From the NCBI GenBank assembly GCA_945869265.1, contig CAMBOI010000020.1, positions 1-56,250 of the forward strand: a stretch of DNA of 56,250 bases, read 5' to 3'. Positions 25,031-34,620 of this stretch are shown here, one piece after another. The notes beneath the pieces were generated by a model. The model was given only the letters and a program-made list of their open reading frames with translations. It was not told the origin of the DNA and searched no databases. Made by a program: the position numbers and the translations under genes. Source of the DNA: an uncultured Prevotella sp. (GTDB taxonomy: Bacteria; Bacteroidota; Bacteroidia; Bacteroidales; Bacteroidaceae). The stretch's first letter is position 1, and every line of letters begins with the position of its first letter.

Positions 25031-25829
25031 TAATTATATCCCCCGTGGATTTAGCCTCCTTTAGTCTTTTTATCTCGGCCTTCAGCGATTCAATCTCATC
25101 TTTTTGAGAATAATATGCCTTTAAGGCTCGCTCTTTCAAGTTGTTATATGATTCTGCCCAAGCCACTACTTTACTATTTGCTTCTGAAAGCGATGTGTTG
25201 AGGCGGGCATTTTCTGTCTCAAGATTTTTTATACGTTCTTCTTGCTGCTTTATCTTCTCATCTTGCTTGTTAAGATGTCCAGTGCGGGCACGATACATTC
25301 TTTCCTTGATACCGCCCTCGGTGATGAATTCTTTTTCGAGCTTTTCAAGGAAAGATATCAACATCTTGTCTATGATATGACATAGCGAGAGTGCGTAATT
25401 TCCCATTACTTCATCTGTCCACGACTCAAAGAATGGTTCGTATTCCTCAAGTTTGTTGTGGTATCGGCAGTAATTCACCATCGGCTCATATTCGATGTCT
25501 CCTTTTTTGAATATACGAAGATGTCGTGACTTCAGGTAATCTGTGAAGTCTTCACGAAGCTCCATGAGTGATGCGCGTGCCACATTTAGCAATTTCAATT
25601 GCATCTCGGAGGAGGTTACACCGTCTTCCAATCCCTCCACAATATTCTGCTTACACGACCTTGCTGCCTGTATTACTTGGTCTCTAGTCCGATCTTTATA
25701 CAGATGAATGAATCTTTCGCAGAAACAGAATGAGAGATGATAAATAACCTCTGATTTCTGATATATGAACAGAGTAGTCCAATTTGTTTGCTTATTTAAG
25801 ATTTGGTTATTATCTTTACTTTCATCCAT
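25026..25829 (-). CDS. Four-helix-bundle family protein with coiled-coil tail
   Basis: 267 residues. Residues 15-190 form a four-helix bundle of the S23/Avd-like type, with the family core KDRTRDQVIQAARSCKQNIV (about 46-65). Residues 195-260 are a predicted coiled coil (KIKQQEERIKNLETENARLN and KDEIESLKAEIKRLKEA). This tail is missing in the paralogue at 36429. Relatives include the proteins encoded in 23S rRNA intervening sequences and the accessory subunit of diversity-generating retroelements, but no reverse transcriptase is near. RNA binding is a guess. It has its own consensus promoter. Confidence 0.75.
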   Translation of the reverse strand: MDESKDNNQILNKQTNWTTLFIYQKSEVIYHLSFCFCERFIHLYKDRTRDQVIQAARSCKQNIVEGLEDGVTSSEMQLKLLNVARASLMELREDFTDYLKSRHLRIFKKGDIEYEPMVNYCRYHNKLEEYEPFFESWTDEVMGNYALSLCHIIDKMLISFLEKLEKEFITEGGIKERMYRARTGHLNKQDEKIKQQEERIKNLETENARLNTSLSEANSKVVAWAESYNNLKERALKAYYSQKDEIESLKAEIKRLKEAKSTGDIII

Positions 25830-25851
25830 TAGCTCGTATTTTTTTTAGGTG

Positions 25852-25883
25852 CAAAGATAATAAATTCAGTTGGAATGACCAAA
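25852..25883 (-). promoter_or_regulatory. Promoter for the coiled-coil four-helix-bundle gene
   Basis: Minus strand: TTTG (25883-25880), 20 bases, TATCTTTG (25859-25852). The leader is under 20 bases. Confidence 0.75.
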
Positions 25884-25985
25884 TTATTCAAGATAATAAT
25901 TGAAATAAATATATTGGTTTTTCTGTTATGGGTTAATTTTGCTTAAATAATTGCCGATATGAAACTTCTTATTTGTCTTTTGTTG

Positions 25986-25993
25986 TATCTTTG
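25986..25993 (+). promoter_or_regulatory. Promoter -7 box for the secreted hydrolase
   Basis: TATCTTTG, 26 bases before the ATG at 26019. The -33 region is not clear. Its position rules out the in-frame ATG at 25959. Confidence 0.55.
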
Positions 25994-26018
25994 CAATAAT
26001 TTTATAAAAGTTGAAGTT

Positions 26019-27215
26019 ATGAAGACTATTATATATTTTAAAAGGTGTATTATCTTAGCTATAATATTACTTGTCAATATTACTGCCGTTTTGGCTCAAC
26101 CAAAGAGCAAGACTCGATTGCAGAAGAGGGAGAATTATGAGTTCACCTTCGACTTGCCCCGATATGTGGAGCAGTTGAAGACGGAACTGACATATCCACT
26201 TGCTTGGAGAAACAGTGATATCAAGGACTTCGTTGAGTGGAAATCTGTTGCCAAGGCTAAGGTGCTTGAATGTATGATGACTCCGCCTTTAAAATCAAAT
26301 GATTACGATATGCAGGTGATAGCAGAGGAGAAGCGCGATGGATATACCGCACGTAAGATTCTCTTCAATGTCAATGCCTATTCGCGTATCTCGGCTTATA
26401 TGCTTATTCCCGACGGCAAAGGACCTTTTCCAGCAGTGAATATGCTTCACGATCATGGCGGCCATTTGTATATTGGTAAGGAGAAAATGGTGCGCCCTTT
26501 TGATGTAGATACAGCCGTAGTAAATGATGCAGACAATTGGGTGAAAAAGTTGTATGACGGGCAATATACTGGAGATTATTTCGCCCGCAATGGTTATGTC
26601 GTCTTTTCTGCAGATGCCCCAATGTGGGGAGAACGAGGACGTGAAGAGGGTGTTGACCGCAGCAAGTATGACATAATATGTGGTAATATGATGATGCTCG
26701 GGCGCGACCTATCTGCCTTTATGACCTACGATGATATCACAGGCACCGAATTTCTTGCCTCGCTTCCCGAGGTGGATAAGAGCCGCATCGGTTGTATGGG
26801 TTGCTCGATGGGAGCGTATCGGGCATGGATGCTTGCCGCCTTGAGCGACAAGATTGCCGTTGCCGCCTCGATATGCTGGATGACTACTACCGATGTTCAG
26901 ATGTCAGTGAAGGACAAGAAACGTGAATATGGCGGCTTCGCCAACTGTATTCCGGCTCTTCGACAATGGCTCGACTATCCGCATATAGCAAGTATCGCAT
27001 GTCCCAAACCGATGCTTTTCGTCAATGGCACGCGCGACCACCTCTTTCCTGTAGATGGCTCACAATCGGCATTCGCCACTATGCGTGATGTCTGGCGCAG
27101 TCAATCAGGCGACTCCGCTCTCGAAACCGAATTATGGGATGTTCCACATTCATGTGGAAAAGCCTTGCAGCTAAGGGCTTTGGAGTTTTTTGATAAAAAC
27201 CTGAAAAATAAATAA
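26019..27215 (+). CDS. Exported alpha/beta hydrolase (dienelactone hydrolase/acetyl xylan esterase-like)
   Basis: 398 residues. An N-terminal signal peptide ends near AVLAQ (about residue 27). The hydrolase core has the oxyanion region NMLHDHGGHLYIG, the nucleophile elbow GCSMGAYRAW, the acid region FVNGTRDHLFP and His in VPHSCGKAL. This is the pattern of large Bacteroidetes esterases, often used on acetylated or feruloylated polysaccharides; the substrate here is unknown. Followed after 2 bases by a 50-codon gene. Confidence 0.85.
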   Translation: MKTIIYFKRCIILAIILLVNITAVLAQPKSKTRLQKRENYEFTFDLPRYVEQLKTELTYPLAWRNSDIKDFVEWKSVAKAKVLECMMTPPLKSNDYDMQVIAEEKRDGYTARKILFNVNAYSRISAYMLIPDGKGPFPAVNMLHDHGGHLYIGKEKMVRPFDVDTAVVNDADNWVKKLYDGQYTGDYFARNGYVVFSADAPMWGERGREEGVDRSKYDIICGNMMMLGRDLSAFMTYDDITGTEFLASLPEVDKSRIGCMGCSMGAYRAWMLAALSDKIAVAASICWMTTTDVQMSVKDKKREYGGFANCIPALRQWLDYPHIASIACPKPMLFVNGTRDHLFPVDGSQSAFATMRDVWRSQSGDSALETELWDVPHSCGKALQLRALEFFDKNLKNK

Positions 27216-27217
27216 CC

Positions 27218-27370
27218 ATGGGACAGTTTTGGACGAAGAAAAAGGATCAAGAAGACCAAGACGAGAAGATTGCAACGCCTTGGGCAGAGAAGGTGGGACA
27301 TGGTAATATGGCTTGGCCGTGGCCTGATGGTTTCGACGAAAGTCTGCCTGACGGCTTATCAAAAGAATAA
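27218..27370 (+). CDS. Small hypothetical protein (50 aa)
   Basis: Starts 2 bases after the hydrolase stop. The product is very charged at first (MGQFWTKKKDQEDQDEKI) and then Trp/Pro-rich (NMAWPWPDGF). No signal peptide or membrane helix. I do not recognise a family. Tight coupling to the hydrolase and normal codon use support it as real. Confidence 0.5.
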   Translation: MGQFWTKKKDQEDQDEKIATPWAEKVGHGNMAWPWPDGFDESLPDGLSKE

Positions 27371-27383
27371 AAATCGGGAAAAG

Positions 27384-27415
27384 TTTGGTAGTGTCGGGAT
27401 TTTGTTGTAACTTTG
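27384..27415 (+). promoter_or_regulatory. Promoter for the DEAD-box helicase gene
   Basis: TTTG (27384-27387), 20 bases, TAACTTTG (27408-27415). The short leader contains the palindrome AAATTACGTAATTT (27422-27435). Confidence 0.8.
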
Positions 27416-27449
27416 CACCCCAAATTACGTAATTTATATTTTTATTTCA

Positions 27450-29348
27450 TTGAAGACATTTGAAGAATTGGGCGTCAGCGAAGAGATTCGCCGCGCCATC
27501 ACGGAGTTGGGCTTTGAGAGCCCGATGCCCGTACAGGAGGAGGTTATTCCCTATTTGCTTGGAAGTAATAACGATGTAATCGCACTGGCGCAAACCGGTA
27601 CGGGTAAGACTGCCGCATTCGGTATTCCCGTATTGCAGCGTCTCGACCCTACGAGTCGCGACACTCAGGCCCTTATCCTCAGTCCCACTCGCGAGCTCTG
27701 TCTGCAGATTGCTGACGACTTAAAGGATTTCTCCAAGTATATGAATGGCATAAACATTGTAGCTGTTTATGGAGGAACATCAATTGAGAATCAGATTCGT
27801 GCCTTGCGTCATGGAGCGCAGGTGATTGTTGCCACTCCCGGACGTCTTATCGACCTTATGCACCGAGGCAAGGCCAATCTTGACAAGGTGTATAATGTAG
27901 TGCTCGACGAGGCCGACGAGATGCTTAATATGGGATTTACGGAAAGTATTAACGAAATCTTTGAGGGTGTGCCCGCCGACCGCAATACCTTACTTTTCTC
28001 AGCTACAATGAGTAGAGAGATAGAGCGCATTGCCAAGAGCTATCTGCGTGAATATAAGGAGATTGTTGTGGGAAGCCGCAATGAGGGAGCGGAGAATGTC
28101 AACCATATTTATTATATGGTGCATGCCAAGGACAAATATCTAGCCCTGAAGCGTATTGTGGATTTTAACCCCAAGATATTCGGTATTATCTTCTGCCGCA
28201 CTAAACTTGAGACTCAGGAGATTGCCGACAAACTCATTCACGACGGATATAATGCCGAGAGTCTGCACGGCGACCTCAGTCAGCAACAGCGCGATCTTAC
28301 CATGCAGAAGTTCCGCCAACACCTCACCCAACTCCTCGTTGCCACCGATGTGGCAGCCAGAGGACTTGATGTTGACGACCTCACCCATGTTATCAACTTC
28401 GGACTTCCCGACGACATTGAGAGCTATACCCATCGCAGTGGACGTACAGGACGTGCCGGCAAGAAAGGAACGTCAATATCGATTATGCACATCCGCGAAA
28501 AGCACAAGATGCGCGCCATCGAGAAAGAAATTGGTAAGAGTTTTGTAGAGGGCGTAATCCCCTCAGCCAAGGAGATTTGCAAGAAGCAACTCTACAAGGT
28601 GATGGATCAAATTGTGAAAACGGATGTCAACGATGAGGAAATCGACCCGTTTATGACGGACATAAACCGATATTTCGAGTTTATTGACAAGGAAGACCTG
28701 ATAAAGAAGATCGTTAGCATGGAGTTTGGCAAATTCCTTGCCTATTATGCCGATGCTCCCGAGATTGAGGCACCATCCAAGTCATCGCGAGATTCTTCCG
28801 GCAAGCGCAGTGGCAAAGGAGAGCGCGGCGGTAGAGGTGAACGTGGTGGCAAAGGTGAGCGTGGCAGTAGAGGAGAGCGCGGCGCTCGCGGTTCTCGCAA
28901 GGCAGAGGCTGGTTATAGCCGCCTTTTCATCAATCTCGGAAAGGACGACGGTTTCTATCCTGGCGAGGTGATGCAATATATCAATAAGCATGTTGAGGGA
29001 CGTCAGGCTGTAGGACATATCGACCTTCTGAAAAAATTCTCATATATAGAAGTGCCTGAGAAGGACGCTCAAAAGGTTATGCGTGCCTTAGATGGAACCG
29101 TGTATAAAGGTCGCGAGGTGCGCTGCAATGATGCCGACGAGAAAGGGCATGGTAGGAAGAATGTCGAAAAGACCGTGACTGCCAAGAAGGCTTTTACTCC
29201 TAAGAAACCCAAGAAATCTATGGATATGCAGCTTGAGACAGGCGATTGGCGCCAGTTCTTCAAAAACGGCAATAACGACTTCAAGGGTGAGGAGCCCGAT
29301 TTCAGTGAGGAAGGTTGGGCGATGAGGAAGCCGAGAAAGAAGAAATAA
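27450..29348 (+). CDS. DEAD/DEAH-box RNA helicase with DbpA-type RNA-binding domain
   Basis: 632 residues. The helicase core has AQTGTGKTAAFG (about 47-58), PTRELC, DEADEML (about 153-159), SAT, and HRSGRTGRAG (about 330-339). A low-complexity linker follows at about 450-485 with RGG-like units (GERGGRGERGGKGERG), then a DbpA/CsdA-type RNA-binding domain (about 488-560, with VGHIDLLKKFSYIEVPE). Likely acts in ribosome assembly or RNA turnover. The start codon is TTG (27450), the only in-frame choice matching the family's MKTFEELGVS opening. Ends at a bidirectional terminator. Confidence 0.95.
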   Translation: MKTFEELGVSEEIRRAITELGFESPMPVQEEVIPYLLGSNNDVIALAQTGTGKTAAFGIPVLQRLDPTSRDTQALILSPTRELCLQIADDLKDFSKYMNGINIVAVYGGTSIENQIRALRHGAQVIVATPGRLIDLMHRGKANLDKVYNVVLDEADEMLNMGFTESINEIFEGVPADRNTLLFSATMSREIERIAKSYLREYKEIVVGSRNEGAENVNHIYYMVHAKDKYLALKRIVDFNPKIFGIIFCRTKLETQEIADKLIHDGYNAESLHGDLSQQQRDLTMQKFRQHLTQLLVATDVAARGLDVDDLTHVINFGLPDDIESYTHRSGRTGRAGKKGTSISIMHIREKHKMRAIEKEIGKSFVEGVIPSAKEICKKQLYKVMDQIVKTDVNDEEIDPFMTDINRYFEFIDKEDLIKKIVSMEFGKFLAYYADAPEIEAPSKSSRDSSGKRSGKGERGGRGERGGKGERGSRGERGARGSRKAEAGYSRLFINLGKDDGFYPGEVMQYINKHVEGRQAVGHIDLLKKFSYIEVPEKDAQKVMRALDGTVYKGREVRCNDADEKGHGRKNVEKTVTAKKAFTPKKPKKSMDMQLETGDWRQFFKNGNNDFKGEEPDFSEEGWAMRKPRKKK

Positions 29349-29388
29349 GTAAAAAGAATAAGAAATAAGTAAAAAGAAATAATTATAT

Positions 29389-29418
29389 AAAAGGCAGTCA
29401 TTTTTTTGACTGCCTTTT
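29389..29418. terminator. Bidirectional intrinsic terminator
   Basis: AAAAGGCAGTCA (29389-29400) pairs with TGACTGCCTTTT (29407-29418) over six T. It sits between the helicase gene and the convergent GH2 gene and has T or A tracts on both sides. Confidence 0.9.
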
Positions 29419-29421
29419 ATA

Positions 29422-32301
29422 TTAATCATAAGAGATATTCCTTAGTTCGCTCACATTGCTTTCCTGAGCCTTTTCGGTGAAGAAACGACCGAAGTCATCA
29501 GGTAGGAGAGTAGTGGCAGGCTTGAAATCCTCGCTTTGCATATATTCGAGAATGCTTCTCAGGAGATGACGTGATTCAGGATATTGCTGTGTCTCGCGCA
29601 AATCACTCATGCACACGAACACTTTCCCCTTACCTACATTTGTCTCAAAGAACAAGGCAAGACGATGATTCCTTTCCACATTGTCAATCACCTGCACAAG
29701 GGGGCGGTAATCCTCGGGCATCTTGTCCATCACCAATGGGCGTGACTCATGCACAATAGATGCCCACTGCCAGTTGGTGTGTTTGTCCGTTGGAAATGAT
29801 TTAAACAGAGGATGCTCCATCTCGTTGACAAGCAAGCCGAGTGTTCCTGGCGATACGGGTTTCTTGTTGTTTTCGGAAATGGTCTTAAACATACGGTAGT
29901 TCCAATAGTCCGTCTGCACCAATCCGCCTACGGTTTGGTCGGCATACATACCCTTCTTCGGCATAAGCAATACCTTGGCTCCTGTCTTCAACTTCTTCAT
30001 CACGCTTTCGTCGAGAGTGTCGGCTATTACAATGTCCTTTGAGAGTGTTCCCATCTGCTTTTCCATATCATAGTTGGGATAAATCCACAAGGTGTAGTCA
30101 TTATGATAAGGTGTATCTATGATTGATAATGCCAATTTCACCTTCTCCGCCTTTTTCGTCTTGCTCAGGCGTGCCACTACCGAGTCGCACGATACGTCGA
30201 TTACTCCAGCCTTCACATTACTGAGTTTTGTACTGTCTTGTGCCAAAACGATGTTCTTGTCACTCAAAAACACCCATTTCATCGTCTTCCCCTCAAGGAT
30301 TGCATCATCTGCGGCATAATTGGCAATGATACTTTTCCAAATTATTGTGTCGCCCTCGCTATATGTGAGTCGAGGCAGTTCTGCCATTGGTATCACCTTG
30401 TCACACCATTGCCTCCATCTCTTGGCATCCACAATCTCCTTACTGTCCATAAAGGCATCGAGAATGCCCACATATGCCGACCCTTGTCCTGGATAGTCTT
30501 GAATGTCGAGCAGTTGGAATCCTGCCATATTCCTCGTCCTGAGGTCCATTTCAATGTCGGCTTTATACAGTTCCACCGACCATTTGCCCGAAGCCTCATG
30601 GAAGTCCTTTGCCTGCGAGAGCATACCGGCGTCCTTGAGTCGTTGACGGAATATCCTCATATTGTCCGGGCGTAATACTCCGCGATATTTCTCTATCTCA
30701 TTATAATCGGGATATGTTTGGAATTGTCCCGTCTCATGACTTATGATAGGCACCTTGCTGCCCGCAATCGCCTTTTCAAAGTTGGTTGTAGTATTAGGAT
30801 ATTCGTGATTTATGAGTCCTCCGTCGAATGCATCGCAGAAAGAGAACGACCCGCGCACGTGGGTGTTGTATTCTCCCCATGCCTCGCCACCTATGCGACA
30901 GGTGGTGAAATAGTCCATTCCATCGAGCACTCCCTTGTATCCGAGATACATGTTTGAGCCGAAGGTGTAGAGACGTCGTGTAGCGTCACCGTCACCTTGC
31001 TTTTCGCAATTTTTATCTATTTTTCGGAAGTCGTTGACGTAATCCACCATCAGTTCGGTGCTTCCCCAAAGTTCGTTGCCCAGTCCCATCATCACGAATG
31101 AGGGATGATTGCCGTAAGTCTCGATAATCTTTCTTCCCTCGTCGCGCAGATAGGATGTAAGCCATTCGTCCTTTTCGTCAAAACCTCCCCATATTGGCAG
31201 TTCGGGCTGGAGATAGATGCCGAGGTTGTCGGCTGCTTCGAAGCAAGCCTCGGGTGGGCACCATGAGTGGAATCGCACGTGGTTAATGCCATATTGCTTG
31301 CATATCTTGAGATAATTATACCATTCGTCATATCCCATAGCCACGTGTCCAGTAAGTGGCCACACACAAGCATCATGCTTTCCGCGCAGGAATGTCTTGC
31401 GTCCGTTTACGATGAAATGATTGCCCTCTGCCTTGAAATCGCACAAGGCAAAAGTGGTAGTCATCTCGTCCGACTTGCCCTTACATTCCACCCTCACCTT
31501 CACTTTATTTAGGTATTGTGGTGTGTGTTCACTCCATTTTTGGGCGTTTTCACCGAGGTTATAGGTAAAAAAGAGCGTTGTCGTACCATCTTCATTGATG
31601 GTTCGCTGACTAATACCATTTCTTGTTATATCAATCTCATCCTTCTTCTTTTGCTTTCCACTGAATGACACCTTTACATTATACTTTAGCTTGGGATTGC
31701 CTTCAAGCGTCACCTCCACATTTACTTTGTTCTTAGATGCGATGGGAGCTGTGCGGATGCTTTTGATGGTGACAGGCGATTCCTTAGCTTCGAGATACAT
31801 CTTACCGATGATTCCGTTCCAGTTGGTTTGAGTGTCCTCAGTGTAGGCATGTGATGAACCTAATAGTTGCTTTGGCACACTGTTACCGTTGTCAACCTTG
31901 ATGTCGAGTTGATGTTGCCCTGGTGTCAGTTTGCCCGTCAAATCATATACCTGCGGCACCGAGATATCATCACATTTCCCAATCTCCACTCCATCTATAT
32001 AGATAGTGGTGGGTTTGGTTCTTTCGAGGAAGAGTGTTATTCTCTTGTCCTTCCATGCCGACGGAATGTCGATACTCTTTGAATACGTGGCTTCGCCAAA
32101 CCACGTGAAGAAGCGCGAGAGATGAGTTGTCTCGTCGTGCTTCTTGTTAGGTTCCCCCTTGCGGTTAGTGTCGGTAGTGCCAGGCAATTGCACTGCCTCT
32201 TTCCCCAGCATCCACTGCCCGCTAAGGTCAATTTGTGTCGTTTGGGCGCTCGCCAATCCCGACGATGCCACAAACAATGTGGTGACAATTAGTTTTTTCA
32301 T
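29422..32301 (-). CDS. Glycoside hydrolase family 2 protein, exported
   Basis: 959 residues with a signal peptide (MKKLIVTTLFVASSGLASAQ). The order is sugar-binding domain (about 25-180), immunoglobulin-like domain (about 180-300), and a TIM barrel beginning at NGRKTFLRGKHDACVWPLTG. The catalytic acid/base lies in MGLGNELWGS and the probable nucleophile in IISHETGQFQTYPDY. About 300 residues of extra C-terminal domain follow. Activity is likely beta-galactosidase, -mannosidase or -glucuronidase, not resolvable by eye. No SusC/SusD pair flanks it, unlike a normal polysaccharide locus. It lies 25 bases after the S46 peptidase gene. Confidence 0.88.
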   Translation of the reverse strand: MKKLIVTTLFVASSGLASAQTTQIDLSGQWMLGKEAVQLPGTTDTNRKGEPNKKHDETTHLSRFFTWFGEATYSKSIDIPSAWKDKRITLFLERTKPTTIYIDGVEIGKCDDISVPQVYDLTGKLTPGQHQLDIKVDNGNSVPKQLLGSSHAYTEDTQTNWNGIIGKMYLEAKESPVTIKSIRTAPIASKNKVNVEVTLEGNPKLKYNVKVSFSGKQKKKDEIDITRNGISQRTINEDGTTTLFFTYNLGENAQKWSEHTPQYLNKVKVRVECKGKSDEMTTTFALCDFKAEGNHFIVNGRKTFLRGKHDACVWPLTGHVAMGYDEWYNYLKICKQYGINHVRFHSWCPPEACFEAADNLGIYLQPELPIWGGFDEKDEWLTSYLRDEGRKIIETYGNHPSFVMMGLGNELWGSTELMVDYVNDFRKIDKNCEKQGDGDATRRLYTFGSNMYLGYKGVLDGMDYFTTCRIGGEAWGEYNTHVRGSFSFCDAFDGGLINHEYPNTTTNFEKAIAGSKVPIISHETGQFQTYPDYNEIEKYRGVLRPDNMRIFRQRLKDAGMLSQAKDFHEASGKWSVELYKADIEMDLRTRNMAGFQLLDIQDYPGQGSAYVGILDAFMDSKEIVDAKRWRQWCDKVIPMAELPRLTYSEGDTIIWKSIIANYAADDAILEGKTMKWVFLSDKNIVLAQDSTKLSNVKAGVIDVSCDSVVARLSKTKKAEKVKLALSIIDTPYHNDYTLWIYPNYDMEKQMGTLSKDIVIADTLDESVMKKLKTGAKVLLMPKKGMYADQTVGGLVQTDYWNYRMFKTISENNKKPVSPGTLGLLVNEMEHPLFKSFPTDKHTNWQWASIVHESRPLVMDKMPEDYRPLVQVIDNVERNHRLALFFETNVGKGKVFVCMSDLRETQQYPESRHLLRSILEYMQSEDFKPATTLLPDDFGRFFTEKAQESNVSELRNISYD

Positions 32302-32326
32302 ACTTAGGTTTTTATGTTATAAATGG

Positions 32327-34441
32327 TTATTTTGCATCAATCTCCTTGATGAGTCGGTCGGCATGTCCCCACTTGTCCATGAGGTAGAGCATGTATCTTA
32401 CGTCAACACCGATACAGCGTGCGAGTTTGTTGTCGAAGAAGATATCGCCCGACAGACTATCCCAGTTGCCGTCGAATGCAAGTCCGATGAGTTCGCCCTT
32501 TCCGTTGAATATCGGAGAACCGCTATTACCGCCTGTGATGTCGTTGTTGGTGAGGAAGCAGAGTTGCATCTTGCCTGTAGTTTTGTCGGTGTATTTTCCG
32601 AAGTCCTTGGCACCCATGAGTTCGTGCATAATCGGTTCGGCGAAATATTCAAAGTTGGCGTCGCTCTTCTTCATCTTCTCCACAATACTTGGAGCATCGG
32701 TGAAATAGCCCGACGGCTTACCATTAAGATTGAATCCTCCCACCTGTCCGTAGCTCAGTCGCATGGTGAAGTTGGCATCGCTATAATGGGGCATTTCCAT
32801 CTCCATGCGCAGTATGGCATCGCAGAGATAGCGTTCCTGAATGTCGATGGAATCATTCAAAACGGATAGTTCGGCTCTTAAGTCGCTGAATACGTTGGTG
32901 AGGTCGAGTCCCATCACGATACCGCAATCCTTGGCATATATTTTCTTGTTGATGTAAATCTTCTCACCGCTCTTCATCAGTATGCTGTTGTTCCATACAT
33001 CCTCAACATACTTGGCATAGTCACCATTGTATGTCTTGTCGATAGTCTGATAGAACTCCGGAAGATATTTCGCGTCAGCCTTCTCGCGGTAGTTCTTCAG
33101 CAGAGTGGCATATACCTCCTTGTCGAGGGCGGCATCCCATGAGTCGCTGTTGTCCTTGAAGACAACATATTGCTTTGCCTTCTTGCCCTTAGGTCCCTGC
33201 ACATCCATACCATTGTGATATTTGTAGGCACGATCGGCAAGTTCGTTGGTGCGCATGAATGTCTCGCGGAAGTACATGTAGTTGCGTCTCACGTCGAGTC
33301 GCTTGTTGTATAGGCGCTCCATGAGGTCGAAATCCAGTTTGCCCTTGAGATAACCGGTAAACATCTGATAGCGCTTTATCTTGTTCTCAAAGTCGGCTTT
33401 TTGGCGGATAAGACCTGTGGAATCGATACATTTGTTCATTCCGATGGAGTTTTTCCAGTAGTTGCTGCTCTGTGCGTATTTGGAGTCATACTTGATTCTC
33501 ACTGCCTCGTCGGCGCGCATGTGTCTGAGCATAACCTCCTGCTTCACGCCTCTCACCTGAGCTCTCGGTTCGTTCTCGGCATCGCGACGCTCGCGGATTC
33601 CGAAGGAAGAGAGATAGCGGCTTGTACTGCCTGGATAACCCATAGTCATTGCAAAGTCACCCTCTTTATATCCTTGCAGCGATACAGGCGACCAGTGCTT
33701 GGGCTTGTATGGCACATTGTCCTTGCTGTATGCTGCCGGTCCGTTGGTCTTTGGGTCGGCATAGATACGGAACACCGAGAAGTCGCATGTCTGTCGGGGC
33801 CACATCCAGTTGTCGGTTTCGCCACCAAACTTACCCATCGACTTGGGAATGGTGAACACCAATCTCAGGTCGGTGAAGTCGCGATAGGTAGTGGCATAAT
33901 ACTTGTTTCCCTCGTAATAAGGTTTAATCTCTAGACGAAGTGTAGAGTCATTAGCCTTAACCTCCTTAGACATGGCATTCTCGATGGAATCGAGGAAATG
34001 TGCCTGTTCTGATGGCACCAGTTTGTTGATACCCTTCTTGTCGAGCAAGTCGGTGATGTCCTTCTGCTCCACCATAAAGCTCACAAACATGTCCTCATTT
34101 GGGAGTTCCTCCTCATAGGTCTTCGCATAGAAACCGTTGAGCATGTAGTCGTGCTCCACAGTAGAGTGACTGCGGATTGACTCAAAACCGCAGTGGTGGT
34201 TAGTGAACACAAGTCCGTCGGGCGATACAACCACTCCCGAGCAATATCCCGAGAAGTTGACCACAACGTTCTTGATGGCGTCATCATTGTTGTAGATGGC
34301 GTCATAGGGCAATGAGAAACCTTCTGCCTGCATCTGACCATAAACGGCCTGGGGCAGATTGTAGAGCATCCACATGCCTTCGTCGGCATTTACTGATGCA
34401 GTTGACAGCATTGCTGCCATAATTAACGTGCTTTTCTTCAT
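32327..34441 (-). CDS. S46 family dipeptidyl-peptidase (DPP7-like)
   Basis: 704 residues with a short signal peptide. Periplasmic serine peptidases that cut dipeptides from polypeptide N-termini, providing amino acids to asaccharolytic and gut Bacteroidetes. The opening DEGMWMLYNLP, the catalytic His in TNHHCGF (80-86), and the catalytic Ser in DITGGNSGSPIFNGKGELIG are clear. Eighteen residues after that Ser the sequence reads FDG, so the position that is Arg673 in DPP11 appears to be Gly, as in DPP7; this suggests a hydrophobic rather than acidic P1 preference. Length is normal. Confidence 0.92.
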   Translation of the reverse strand: MKKSTLIMAAMLSTASVNADEGMWMLYNLPQAVYGQMQAEGFSLPYDAIYNNDDAIKNVVVNFSGYCSGVVVSPDGLVFTNHHCGFESIRSHSTVEHDYMLNGFYAKTYEEELPNEDMFVSFMVEQKDITDLLDKKGINKLVPSEQAHFLDSIENAMSKEVKANDSTLRLEIKPYYEGNKYYATTYRDFTDLRLVFTIPKSMGKFGGETDNWMWPRQTCDFSVFRIYADPKTNGPAAYSKDNVPYKPKHWSPVSLQGYKEGDFAMTMGYPGSTSRYLSSFGIRERRDAENEPRAQVRGVKQEVMLRHMRADEAVRIKYDSKYAQSSNYWKNSIGMNKCIDSTGLIRQKADFENKIKRYQMFTGYLKGKLDFDLMERLYNKRLDVRRNYMYFRETFMRTNELADRAYKYHNGMDVQGPKGKKAKQYVVFKDNSDSWDAALDKEVYATLLKNYREKADAKYLPEFYQTIDKTYNGDYAKYVEDVWNNSILMKSGEKIYINKKIYAKDCGIVMGLDLTNVFSDLRAELSVLNDSIDIQERYLCDAILRMEMEMPHYSDANFTMRLSYGQVGGFNLNGKPSGYFTDAPSIVEKMKKSDANFEYFAEPIMHELMGAKDFGKYTDKTTGKMQLCFLTNNDITGGNSGSPIFNGKGELIGLAFDGNWDSLSGDIFFDNKLARCIGVDVRYMLYLMDKWGHADRLIKEIDAK

Positions 34442-34520
34442 AATAATATCTTAATTCTTAATTGACTTCGTCGATAACTGGCTTCACTTTGACTTCGTCT
34501 TCCTCTGTCGCGACTCGGGA

Positions 34521-34590
34521 TAGCTCGAGCGAGCTCGGCTCTCCTCTCGCTGCTCCATCGGTTCAGCATAGCTCGAGCAAGCTCGGCTCT
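34521..34590. repeat. Two 22-bp direct repeats of a near-palindrome
   Basis: TAGCTCGAGCRAGCTCGGCT occurs at 34521 and 34569, 48 bases apart, in the gap between the S46 and flippase genes. Each copy is partly self-complementary around GAGC/GCTC. AATTAGG-type repeats follow at 34607-34640. Confidence 0.6.
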
Positions 34591-34620
34591 GCATTCGGTT
34601 TGCGCAGCAATTCCTAATTT

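Noticed and set aside
29422..34441. Polysaccharide utilisation locus
   Set aside because: There is a GH2 gene but no SusC/SusD pair, no sensor or anti-sigma system, and its neighbour is a peptidase.
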